Source: Candidatus Wildermuthbacteria bacterium
GTDB taxonomy: Bacteria > Patescibacteriota > Minisyncoccia > Minisyncoccales > UBA10102
Assembly (NCBI GenBank): GCA_016203455.1
Contig: JACQMR010000012.1
Span: 1-35,346 of the forward strand
Length of the DNA: 35,346 bases
Direction: 5' to 3'
This document shows, one piece after another, positions 23,497 to 30,315 of the stretch. A model generated the notes under the pieces. The model ran no database searches. It was not told where the DNA came from and saw only the letters and a list, made by a program, of their open reading frames with translations. Each line of letters opens with the position of its first letter. Position 1 is the first letter of the stretch. A program made the translations under genes and the position numbers.

Positions 23497-24756
23497 ATGG
23501 CTAACTGGAAAATCAGAGATATCGCTCCGCCTCGGCGCAGAGAGAAAGATCGCGCCAAACCGGCAATGCCCCAGGCCCCGGAACCAAGGCCTCAAAAAAT
23601 GGCCGGAAAAAATTCACTTCTTGCAAAAGGACTGGCGGTCTTGGTGTTGCTGGGTATTGGTTCGGTTGGAGTTCTCCATGTTTTTTTTGCAACCGCGGAG
23701 GTAAGTATCTGGCCCAAGACCCGTGAAATTGAACTGCATCCCGTTCTGAAAACTATTGCGGAAGGATCTCTTGATATAGAGAACTCTCTTATACCCGCGC
23801 GGACTCTGGATTTGGCGAAAGAAGAAACAAAGGTGTTTTTTGCTTCGGGGAAAGCCGCGCGCGAGCAAAAAGCAAAAGGGACGATTCGCGTGTATAATTC
23901 GTATTCCTCTTCAGCGCAGGTTCTTGTCGCCAATACGAGATTTATCTCCGAAGACGGAAAATTGTTTAGATCTATCGCGCGGGTTTCCGTGCCGGGGGTG
24001 AGCATTGTTGACGGAAAGCAAACGCCCGGGTTTCTTGATGTTGAAGTCGCGGCGGCAGAAAGCGGGGAGGAATATAATATTGGTCCCGCCACCTTTTCTT
24101 TGCCCGGACTCGCGGGTTCTTCACGGTACGCCGCTGTGTACGGCAAGTCCCAGGATGCAATGACGGGCGGATCAAGAAAGGAGGTCGCCGTGGTTACCCA
24201 GCAAGACATTGAAGACGCGAAAGACGCGCTTATGTTGCAGGTTATTGAGCGATCGCGCCAGGAACTGCTTTCGCGGGTGCCCGAAGACATGATTTCCGGA
24301 GATGGCGCCTTGGTGACGAGATTTAAGGAAGCAACCGCATCCGCTCAAAAAGGAATGGAAGTTGAGCAGTTTACCGTAACGGCATCCGTAAAGACCTCTT
24401 TGTATCTTTTTTCCAGAAGCGACATAGCGGCTCTGGCAGGCGCTCTGCTCTCTGGCGATATTACCGCCAATGAGAGGGCGTATGAGGCGGGACTCCGCCT
24501 GGATTTCGCGGGTATTTCTTCCGCGAATGACACGCAAGAGGCGACAGTCAAAATGGATATGACAGCCGTGGCGTATGAGCATATAGACGACATGGAGATT
24601 AAACTCCGCGCGAGAGGCAAGGGCGAAGCCGAAGCGACAGCGGCGCTGGCGCAGTACGAATCGCTGAAAAAAAGCGCGTTTTCGTTTTGGCCGTTTTGGG
24701 TGCATTCTGTTTCCGGGGATGTGGATAAGATAAGCGTGCGCGTTGTTATTGACTAG
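23497..24756 (+). CDS. Membrane-anchored Baseplate-J-like protein
   Basis: From ATG 23497 the protein has 419 residues. It has a basic, Pro-rich N-terminal part of about 40 residues, one membrane span (about residues 43-64) and a large outer part. The segment near residues 125-150 ([12 protein letters not shown], then [14 protein letters not shown]) resembles the start of Baseplate_J domains. Proteins with that label are common in CPR genomes without a phage baseplate nearby. There is no phage gene here either, so I infer a cell-surface role. A GTG at 23482 overlaps the -10 and is rejected. The infA promoter overlaps its 3' end. Confidence 0.75.
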   Translation: MANWKIRDIAPPRRREKDRAKPAMPQAPEPRPQKMAGKNSLLAKGLAVLVLLGIGSVGVLHVFFATAEVSIWPKTREIELHPVLKTIAEGSLDIENSLIPARTLDLAKEETKVFFASGKAAREQKAKGTIRVYNSYSSSAQVLVANTRFISEDGKLFRSIARVSVPGVSIVDGKQTPGFLDVEVAAAESGEEYNIGPATFSLPGLAGSSRYAAVYGKSQDAMTGGSRKEVAVVTQQDIEDAKDALMLQVIERSRQELLSRVPEDMISGDGALVTRFKEATASAQKGMEVEQFTVTASVKTSLYLFSRSDIAALAGALLSGDITANERAYEAGLRLDFAGISSANDTQEATVKMDMTAVAYEHIDDMEIKLRARGKGEAEATAALAQYESLKKSAFSFWPFWVHSVSGDVDKISVRVVID

Positions 24757-24777
24757 AAAAGGCAGTTCTGATATAGT
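24749..24777 (+). promoter_or_regulatory. Promoter of infA and the alpha operon
   Basis: TTGACT (24749-24754), 17 bases, TATAGT (24772-24777). The -35 box lies in the last codons of the previous gene. Transcription would begin about 13 bases before the infA ATG. Confidence 0.7.
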
Positions 24778-24796
24778 AAGGAAGTTACAAGACAGC

Positions 24797-25021
24797 ATGA
24801 TTGAAGACAACAAAGAAGGACGCGTGGTAACGGGCGAGATCATGGAAGCCCTGCCCAGTTTGAAGTTTAAGGTTCGCCTGGAAGACGGAAGCGAAATTTT
24901 GGCCTATCTTGCCGGAAAACTTCGCATGTTTAAGATTAGGATTTTACCCGGCGATAAAGTGAATGTTATGATGAGCCCGTATGATAATACGCGGGGCAGA
25001 ATAGTATACAGAAACAAATAG
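24797..25021 (+). CDS. infA: Translation initiation factor IF-1
   Basis: IF-1 binds the A site of the 30S subunit during initiation. From ATG 24797 it has 74 residues, the usual size, with the OB-fold sequence [19 protein letters not shown], then [18 protein letters not shown] and [11 protein letters not shown] longer frame opening at 24743 would start before the promoter, so I reject it. It heads the alpha operon and is followed directly by rpmJ. Confidence 0.97.
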   Translation: MIEDNKEGRVVTGEIMEALPSLKFKVRLEDGSEILAYLAGKLRMFKIRILPGDKVNVMMSPYDNTRGRIVYRNK

Positions 25022-25138
25022 ATGAAGGTTCAATCAACCATAAAATCCATCTGCAAAGATTGCAAGATCGTGAAACGATCCAGAAAGCTCTATGTTATTT
25101 GCAAGAAGAATCCCAAGCATAAGCAGAGACAGGGGTGA
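25022..25138 (+). CDS. rpmJ: 50S ribosomal protein L36
   Basis: A 38-residue gene, easy to miss because of its size. It begins [19 protein letters not shown] directly after the infA stop and ends NPKHKQRQG with TGA at 25136-25138. Zinc ligands Cys11, Cys14, Cys27 and His32 are present. L36 stabilises rRNA in the large subunit. The order infA-rpmJ-rpsM is the standard one. The stop lies in the left arm of a hairpin. Confidence 0.97.
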   Translation: MKVQSTIKSICKDCKIVKRSRKLYVICKKNPKHKQRQG

Positions 25139-25159
25139 AAGACGCGCGGCGTCTTTCAC
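25135..25159 (+). other. Perfect hairpin over the rpmJ stop
   Basis: GTGAAAGACGC (25135-25145), loop GCG, GCGTCTTTCAC (25149-25159): 11 perfect pairs. No T tract follows, so it is more likely an RNA stability or translation element than an efficient terminator. Confidence 0.65.
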
Positions 25160-25165
25160 GGGCAT

Positions 25166-25171
25166 TATAAT
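25166..25171 (+). promoter_or_regulatory. Possible -10 before rpsM
   Basis: A perfect TATAAT 53 bases before rpsM. No matching -35 is visible, because the hairpin fills that place. A T-rich leader follows. It may provide a second start for rpsM to rpsI. Confidence 0.4.
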
Positions 25172-25223
25172 GTAGCTTTCTTATTTTAGGATTATTTTTT
25201 AGTATTTTATTTTCTTTACAACC

Positions 25224-25613
25224 ATGGCGCGACTCGTTGGAATTAACATACCGGACAACAAACAGATTCAAATCGCTTTAACCTATATATACGGCATAGG
25301 GCCCGCTTTAAGCAGGAGAATTTTAAAAGAAACAAAGGTGAGCCCATTCGCAAAGGCAAGCGCTCTTACGGCGGACGAATTGAATCTTTTGAAAGAAAGC
25401 ATTGAGAGATCATGCAAGATTGAGGGAGATTTGCGCAGAGAGACGATGACAAATATCAAGCGCCTGAAAGATATTGGATGCTGGCGGGGGGTGCGCCATA
25501 TAAAGCGGCTTCCTGTGCGGGGACAGCAAACCAAGACAAACACCAGAACCGTAAGAGGTAACGCGAGAAAAACGGTGGGATCGGGAAGGAAGCCGGCGGC
25601 TACGCCCACATAA
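25224..25613 (+). CDS. rpsM: 30S ribosomal protein S13
   Basis: S13 lies in the 30S head and contacts tRNA and the 50S bridge. The 129-residue protein contains the family start (RLVGINIPDNKQIQIALTYIYGIG), quoted as VGINIPDNKQ and ALTYIYGIG. The C-terminal segment RGQQTKTNTRTVRGNARKT is also present. Between them a short extra stretch (SPFAKASALTADELNLL) is slightly longer than usual. rpsK follows after 28 bases. Confidence 0.97.
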   Translation: MARLVGINIPDNKQIQIALTYIYGIGPALSRRILKETKVSPFAKASALTADELNLLKESIERSCKIEGDLRRETMTNIKRLKDIGCWRGVRHIKRLPVRGQQTKTNTRTVRGNARKTVGSGRKPAATPT

Positions 25614-25641
25614 CAGGCAATGATTTTTTAACGGCATATCA

Positions 25642-26073
25642 ATGGGAAAAAAACGCGTCATAGAGAAAGGAGATCAGGCGGGTTCGGAGGTGCAATCCAA
25701 TGCTCCTTCTTCTTCGCGCGGAACCGGCATGAAAGAGGGGAGGGTTTCCGTGTATTCTTCGTACAACAACACGATTATTTCTTTGGCAGATAGAAACGGT
25801 TCCGTGGTGTTCGCGACAAGCGCGGGACGGCTCGGGTTTAAGGGATCAAAGAAGTCCACTCCTTTTGCGGCTTCCAAGGTTGCAGAAACAGTCGCGGATG
25901 TTGCCAAGAACAAGGGCGTGGAACGGATTTGGGTTGCGGTAAGAGGCATAGGGCCAGGAAGAGAGTCGGCTCTCCGGTCATTGGGAACAAAGGGATTTGA
26001 GATACAGGCGATAAAAGACGCGACGGGCGTGCCGCATAACGGGCCCCGTCCCAGAAAAGTGCGGAGAGTATAA
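25642..26073 (+). CDS. rpsK: 30S ribosomal protein S11
   Basis: S11 lies on the 30S platform near the mRNA exit. The conserved part starts near residue 34 (GRVSVYSSYNNTIISLADRNG) and ends DATGVPHNGPRPRKVRRV. Before it lies a Ser/Gly-rich extension of about 20 residues more than usual, giving 143 residues. Confidence 0.97.
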   Translation: MGKKRVIEKGDQAGSEVQSNAPSSSRGTGMKEGRVSVYSSYNNTIISLADRNGSVVFATSAGRLGFKGSKKSTPFAASKVAETVADVAKNKGVERIWVAVRGIGPGRESALRSLGTKGFEIQAIKDATGVPHNGPRPRKVRRV

Positions 26074-26099
26074 TCTTTTGGAAAATTCAAACTATACTT

Positions 26100-26624
26100 A
26101 TGCAACAAGGAGTCGTACGAAAACGAAGACCCGCGCCGGTTTCTGAATATGGCAAGCAACTGCAGGCAAAGCAGGAGCTCAAGAAACAGTATCATCTGCG
26201 GGAAAAGCAGATGAGGCGGTATTTTTCCGAGTCCATCAGAAACGCCAGCAAAGGGAATTCCCCGGAGCTTTTTATGCAGGCGCTGGAACGAAGGATGGAT
26301 AGCGCGGTGTTTCGGGCAGGCATGGCAAAAAGCAGAGCGCAGGCGAGGCAGATGGTAAATCACGGGCATTTTTTGGTAAACGGCAAAGCGGCGGATATTC
26401 CTTCTCTGAAACTGCAAAAAGGAGATGTTGTAAAGGTCCGTCCGGCGTCTATGACGACTCCCATGATGCAGGCAGTTACGCTGGCCATGAAAAAACACGA
26501 GGCCCCGGCATGGATTCTTTTGAATAAAGAATCCATGGAGTTTAGCTTTCAGGATCTCCCGACGATGCAGGTGGTCGCTCCGTCGGTTGATATAGCGTTG
26601 GTATTTGAATTTTATTCCCGTTAA
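26100..26624 (+). CDS. rpsD: 30S ribosomal protein S4, N-terminally short
   Basis: S4 is a primary 16S rRNA binder and a fidelity protein. This 174-residue form starts at a point matching about residue 38 of E. coli S4 (the family segment H-G-x-R-x-x-x-LSxYGxQLREKQ reads RRPAPVSEYGKQLQAKQ here). The S4 RNA-binding domain is complete (LERRMDSAVFRAGMAKSRAQARQMVNHGHFLVNG, quoted as MDSAVFRAGMAKSRAQARQ). No in-frame start upstream restores the missing N-terminus, since only 26 bases separate it from rpsK. The loss is either real or a frameshift upstream, but no S4-like peptide is seen in another frame there. Confidence 0.93.
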   Translation: MQQGVVRKRRPAPVSEYGKQLQAKQELKKQYHLREKQMRRYFSESIRNASKGNSPELFMQALERRMDSAVFRAGMAKSRAQARQMVNHGHFLVNGKAADIPSLKLQKGDVVKVRPASMTTPMMQAVTLAMKKHEAPAWILLNKESMEFSFQDLPTMQVVAPSVDIALVFEFYSR

Positions 26625-26641
26625 TTTTTTACATTACTGTT

Positions 26642-27442
26642 ATGATTCCGCTTTCTCATACAACAAAAGTAGTAAGCAATGAGGGGAACAAGGGCGTTTT
26701 TGAAATTGAGGCATTGTACCCGGGATATGGAGTAACGCTCGGGAACAGTTTGAGAAGAGTTTTGCTTTCTTCTCTGGAGGGCGCGGCCATTACGCATGTG
26801 AAGATGAAGAATGTCAGCCATGAATTTTCGGGCATTCCGGGAGTTATGGAAGATATGCTGGGCATCATTCTTAACTTAAAGCAGTTGCGCTTTCGCGTGT
26901 ATTCAGACGAGCCGCAGAAGGCGGTGGTGAGAGTAAAAGGAGAAAAAGAGGTGCGGGCATCTGATTTTGATTTTCCGGCGCAGGTTGAGGTGATAAACAA
27001 AAACGCTCCCATTGCCCGCTTGACAGACAAAAATGCCGAGCTTGATATGGAGATAACCGTTGCAAAGGGAGTTGGGTATCAAGCCGCGGAGTCCAGAAAA
27101 GGCGGCAAAGAGGAATTGGGAGTTATGGAAATTGATTCTATTTATACTCCCATACAAAAGGTGAATTATCGCGTAGAGCAGATGCGCGTGGGAGATCGCA
27201 CCGACTTTGACCGTTTGATTGTGGATGTTGAGACAGACGGCACCATGTCCCCTGAAACGGCGTTTTGGCAAGCCGCGGAAATTTTGGTTAAGCAATTTGA
27301 AATTATTCGCGCGGGCGTAACGCCGGAAAAGACAAAAGTTTTGGATGAAAAAGAACAGCCCGAAGAAAATGCCGCAGGCGCGGAGGAAAAAGAAGATAAG
27401 CCGAAGAAAACGAAAAAGGCCCCGGCCAAGAAAAAGAAATAA
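26642..27442 (+). CDS. rpoA: RNA polymerase alpha subunit lacking the C-terminal domain
   Basis: Alpha dimerises through its N-terminal domain and nucleates RNA polymerase assembly. That domain is complete here (YPGYGVTLGNSLRRVLLSSLEGAAIT near residue 27, quoted as GYGVTLGNSLRRVLLSS; DRLIVDVETDGTMSPETA near residue 192). After residue 230 the usual linker and C-terminal domain are missing. In their place is a tail of about 35 residues, first acidic, then Lys/Pro-rich (DKPKKTKKAPAKKKK). Length is 266 residues against about 315-330. The protein should not be able to contact UP elements or activators in the classical way. Confidence 0.95.
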   Translation: MIPLSHTTKVVSNEGNKGVFEIEALYPGYGVTLGNSLRRVLLSSLEGAAITHVKMKNVSHEFSGIPGVMEDMLGIILNLKQLRFRVYSDEPQKAVVRVKGEKEVRASDFDFPAQVEVINKNAPIARLTDKNAELDMEITVAKGVGYQAAESRKGGKEELGVMEIDSIYTPIQKVNYRVEQMRVGDRTDFDRLIVDVETDGTMSPETAFWQAAEILVKQFEIIRAGVTPEKTKVLDEKEQPEENAAGAEEKEDKPKKTKKAPAKKKK

Positions 27443-27448
27443 GCCCGC

Positions 27449-27796
27449 ATGAAAAAGCAGTTCAAAAGCGTACAATTAAGAATGAAATCAGGTCCTCGCA
27501 AGGGATTGTTGCGGGGATTGGTGCGCTCTTTGGTATTGCATAAAAAAATCCAGACCACTCACGCGAAAGCCCAGGTTATTTCTCCCATGATTGAAAAAAT
27601 GATAACCAGGGCAAAAAAGGGAGATTTAGCTTCACGCCGTTTGCTTATTTCCGCGGTTGGCCAGGAAACCGCGAAAGCCCTTGTGGAAAAGATAGCTCCG
27701 CAGTATAAAGAAAAACGCGGGGGATACACCAGAATTTTAAAACTCGGGCCGAGAAAATCCGATAACGCGAGCATGGCTATCATTGAACTGGTATGA
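27449..27796 (+). CDS. rplQ: 50S ribosomal protein L17
   Basis: L17 is found near the tunnel exit of bacterial ribosomes. The 115-residue protein has the family pattern R-K-G-L-L-R-x-L-x-x-S-L-x-x-x-x-x-I-x-T-T-x-A-x-A (GLLRGLVRSLVLHKKIQTTHAKA) and ends GGYTRILKLGPRKSDNASMAIIELV, quoted as GGYTRILKLGPRKSDNA. It overlaps rplM by 4 bases. Confidence 0.96.
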   Translation: MKKQFKSVQLRMKSGPRKGLLRGLVRSLVLHKKIQTTHAKAQVISPMIEKMITRAKKGDLASRRLLISAVGQETAKALVEKIAPQYKEKRGGYTRILKLGPRKSDNASMAIIELV

Positions 27797-28152
27797 TTGA
27801 AATAACGCGTGAAACGCACACAATTGACGCCGGAGGCAAGGCATTGGGCAGGGTGGCTGTTCAGGTGGCAACTTTGCTTCGGGGCAAGCAAAGGCCCGAT
27901 TTCGCGCCTTACAAAGACCAGGGCGGAGTTGTGGTGGTTAAAAACGTGGGAAAGCTGAAGTTTACCGGCAACAAGTATATCCAAAAGAGATATTTTAAAC
28001 ATACGGGGTATCTGGGAAGCATTCATTCCAAATCTTTAAAGGAGCTGTTTTCAACGCGGCCTACCGAAGTTTTGCGAAAGGCGGTTATGGGCATGATGCC
28101 CAAAAACAAGTTGCGGGATGTTCAGATAAAACGCTTGCAGTTAGAGCAATAA
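27793..28152 (+). CDS. rplM: 50S ribosomal protein L13, short form
   Basis: L13 is an early 50S assembly protein. At 119 residues it is about 23 shorter than E. coli L13. The core is intact (IDAGGKALGRVAVQVATLLRGK near the start, quoted as GGKALGRVAVQVATLLRGK; AVMGMMPKNKLRD near residue 96). The C-terminal segment usually containing Y-x-G-x-x-H-x-H is missing. It starts with an ATGA overlap with rplQ. Confidence 0.95.
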   Translation: MIEITRETHTIDAGGKALGRVAVQVATLLRGKQRPDFAPYKDQGGVVVVKNVGKLKFTGNKYIQKRYFKHTGYLGSIHSKSLKELFSTRPTEVLRKAVMGMMPKNKLRDVQIKRLQLEQ

Positions 28153-28163
28153 TATCAATACGC

Positions 28164-28580
28164 ATGGAGCAAGAAACGAAAGATAAAACAGAACAATACT
28201 GGGCGGCGGTGGGCAGGAGAAAAACCGCCATCGCGAGCGTTAGAATGGAAGCCGCCAAGCATTCTTCTTTTACGGTGAACGGCAAAGCGGTGGAGGAGTA
28301 TTTTCCAACGCTGGAGTACAGATCGGTCGCGAAAGCGTCTTTAAATCAGTCAGAGACCGGCGTTTCTTTTGCTGTGTCGGTGCTGGTGCGGGGCGGAGGA
28401 GTGTCTGCCCAGGCCGAAGCCGTGCGCCACGGAGTTTCCAGAGCATTGCTTGAATACGACGCTTCTCTTAGGGGCCGTCTTAAGGGTCTTGGGTTTTTAA
28501 CAAGAGATCCAAGAATGAGAGAGAGAAAGAAGTTTGGATTAAAACGCGCGAGAAGAGCTCCACAGTGGAACAAGAGATAA
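28164..28580 (+). CDS. rpsI: 30S ribosomal protein S9
   Basis: S9 reaches the P-site tRNA with its C-terminal tail. The 138-residue protein contains AVGRRKTAIASVRM near residue 14, RGGGVSAQAEAVRHGVSRALLE and the final RKKFGLKRARRAPQWNKR, where the terminal KR is conserved. It is the last gene of the alpha operon. Confidence 0.97.
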   Translation: MEQETKDKTEQYWAAVGRRKTAIASVRMEAAKHSSFTVNGKAVEEYFPTLEYRSVAKASLNQSETGVSFAVSVLVRGGGVSAQAEAVRHGVSRALLEYDASLRGRLKGLGFLTRDPRMRERKKFGLKRARRAPQWNKR

Positions 28581-28593
28581 CGAGGATTTTTGC

Positions 28594-28627
28594 AACCCCG
28601 CGCCGTACGGCGCGGGGTTTGCTTTTT
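28594..28627 (+). terminator. Intrinsic terminator of the alpha operon
   Basis: AACCCCGCGCCG (28594-28605) and CGGCGCGGGGTT (28608-28619) form a 12-bp GC-rich stem with TA in the centre, followed by TGC and five T residues. It is the strongest GC-rich terminator in the window. Confidence 0.9.
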
Positions 28628-28645
28628 GAAAATAATTTTAGAGAT

Positions 28646-28666
28646 AAACTTGGCCCGACCAAGTTT
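28646..28666. repeat. Palindromic element, copy 2
   Basis: Arms AAACTTGG and CCAAGTTT around CCCGA. Read on the minus strand it matches copy 1 (14518-14540) at all but one base. There it lies 19 bases beyond the stop of the PEGA gene and could help end its transcript. Confidence 0.7.
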
Positions 28667-28684
28667 GAAATGAGAATTTTAGAG

Positions 28685-30103
28685 TTAGGGAAGGAGGGAT
28701 TCTGAAAGAGTGAGAGATTCGTTGCTCAAGAGATAAAAAGCAGAAAGAGAGTTTTTCCAGTATAGAATCGGGCTGGGGGATTCCGTTAATTTCGCGACAT
28801 TCGCCGCGCCGCGCGCGTCTGTTTCTACAATCTGTACGGCAGATCCTGCGGAAAAAAGTATGTGCCAGGGCGTAATCCACGCGATGTTCTTGACGAGCGT
28901 GTTTGTTTTAAGAAGGGGAGTTATTTCCCCCGCCTTTCTGGGAGTTTGTCCTTCCTGTTTTTTCAAATAAACCAAGAGGAGCTCATGTTGCGTTGCGGCA
29001 ATGGCTGATGATCCGTCCGGACTGGGTGAAAGAGAACTCGCGCGGAATGTCATGTCAGGGAAAAGGGGAGACCTCGCGCTTACGGTATCTTTCTGCATGA
29101 GCAGTACGGCATCTTGTATGGCATAAAGCGTTTTTTGTTCTTCTTTGAGCAGGGGAATAGACGAGAAGGGCAACGCGCGCCCTTCTTCTGTCTGGGCAAG
29201 ATTTCTTTCCCAGAGTTTTCCTTCTGTGTCTATCCAAATAACGGCATCGCCTTGCATAGTAAACGCCTCAACATTATTCGCGAGGCGGTTTATTTTAAAC
29301 GGCGCCGATAAGTTCTCCAAAGATTCTCGGGGCAGGTATTCGGTTTCAAATAACGATTGGGTTTCTCCCAGGAAAGAGGTGTACAGCAGGGTATCCGCGG
29401 AAAGCGGCGAAAAAGCAACAGCTCCGGTTTCTTTGGGCAGGGCATCTTTCCCGCACGGCGCCGCAAAACACGCGTCTTCTTTTGAGATTCCCCATACCGA
29501 GTACCGCAGGGCTTCCCCCTGACTGGTTTTCGCGAGCATTCTTTTTGAATTGCTCGCCCATGTAATATCCAGCAGATCTTCTTTGGAATTTTGCTGTGAG
29601 AACAAGAATTCTTCGGCGCGGGTTTCCAGATGTACCAGCGTTGCTTTCCATGTTTTGTTCGGTTCTTTCTTTTTGAGCAGGGCGTATTTTTCATCCGGAG
29701 AAAACCATGCCCGCTCTATGTTGTCTGCCACCGCCTGAAAAGAAATTTTGTCTTTAAACAAGATAACTTGCTTTGCTTCCGTAACATTCTTTGCGGTTAC
29801 GGGAAGGATTTTTTTCCACGGCTGGTATCCGTCTTTAAAAATCTCCACGAGATGATTTCCGGGAAATATGTTGCCTATGAATGCCGAGCCGAACAAGAGA
29901 TCGGTTCGTTTTGCCGGTTCTCCGTCAACAAAAATGTCCGCGCGGGGAGGAGCCGTTTTCACAAACAATGCCCCTGTATGGGTAACGCTAAGAGTGTGAA
30001 TATCCATGCGGTATCCCTGCGAATATAAAATAAGAATGGGGACTATGCCGATAAACGCCCCGAAAAGGCAAAAAAACAGCAGGGTGCGCTGGGGTTTTGT
30101 CAT
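28685..30103 (-). CDS. Membrane-anchored PEGA-domain protein
   Basis: A 472-residue minus-strand gene. An N-terminal membrane span (about residues 8-28, LFFCLFGAFIGIVPILILYSQGY region) is followed by a PEGA domain. Its signature is visible in APPRADIFVDGEPAKRTDL and FPGNHLVEIFKDGYQPW. The remaining 350 residues show repeated short hydrophobic strands with SPD motifs (AWFSPDEKYALL, SLSPSPDGSSAIA), which suggests a beta-propeller like TolB or WD40. It is probably an outward-facing surface or wall-associated protein. Start ATG is at 30103, 8 bases after a TATGGT -10 candidate. The family call is good, but the function is unknown. Confidence 0.82.
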   Translation of the reverse strand: MTKPQRTLLFFCLFGAFIGIVPILILYSQGYRMDIHTLSVTHTGALFVKTAPPRADIFVDGEPAKRTDLLFGSAFIGNIFPGNHLVEIFKDGYQPWKKILPVTAKNVTEAKQVILFKDKISFQAVADNIERAWFSPDEKYALLKKKEPNKTWKATLVHLETRAEEFLFSQQNSKEDLLDITWASNSKRMLAKTSQGEALRYSVWGISKEDACFAAPCGKDALPKETGAVAFSPLSADTLLYTSFLGETQSLFETEYLPRESLENLSAPFKINRLANNVEAFTMQGDAVIWIDTEGKLWERNLAQTEEGRALPFSSIPLLKEEQKTLYAIQDAVLLMQKDTVSARSPLFPDMTFRASSLSPSPDGSSAIAATQHELLLVYLKKQEGQTPRKAGEITPLLKTNTLVKNIAWITPWHILFSAGSAVQIVETDARGAANVAKLTESPSPILYWKNSLSAFYLLSNESLTLSESLLP

Positions 30104-30111
30104 GATTCTTT

Positions 30112-30117
30112 ACCATA
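30112..30117 (-). promoter_or_regulatory. Possible -10 of the PEGA gene
   Basis: On the minus strand TATGGT ends 8 bases before the ATG at 30103. A TTGCTG lies 16 bases upstream of it. This again implies a nearly leaderless mRNA. Confidence 0.4.
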
Positions 30118-30166
30118 CCCTAAAACGCAAAATCAGCAAAGAGCGATATGCCCTTATCCTTGTGTT

Positions 30167-30212
30167 ATCCTTAACCCCGTTAAGGTGTGGATAACTTAAC
30201 GGGGTTAAGGAT
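30167..30212. repeat. 18-bp inverted repeat between divergent genes
   Basis: Arms ATCCTTAACCCCGTTAAG (30167-30184) and its exact complement (30195-30212) surround GTGTGGATAA. Each arm holds its own small palindrome, TTAAC-NNN-GTTAA. No T tract follows, so it is not a typical terminator. It lies between the divergent PEGA and TPR-like genes and may be an operator or a cruciform-forming element. Confidence 0.85.
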
Positions 30213-30254
30213 TGCCGATGTACTCATCCCGCACGGTGTTTTAGGCACAAAGAT

Positions 30255-30283
30255 TTGACATTGGGTGCAAAAATGGGTATTGA
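30255..30283 (+). promoter_or_regulatory. Promoter of the TPR-like gene
   Basis: TTGACA (30255-30260), 17 bases, TATTGA (30278-30283). The -35 is perfect. Transcription would start near 30290 and leave a 26-base leader with GGAGGAG before ATG 30316. Confidence 0.55.
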
Positions 30284-30315
30284 GAAGGCGGCACTCAAAT
30301 TTTTTGGAGGAGATT

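Noticed and set aside
22674-23558. 294-codon minus-strand frame across the alaS end
   Set aside because: It is antisense to the AlaRS editing domain and to the next promoter, with low-complexity composition, so it is a shadow frame.
23497-24756. The Baseplate-J-like gene as evidence of a prophage
   Set aside because: No other phage gene is nearby, and single proteins of this type are frequent in CPR genomes.
30167-30212. The 18-bp inverted repeat as an intrinsic terminator
   Set aside because: No T tract follows on either strand.
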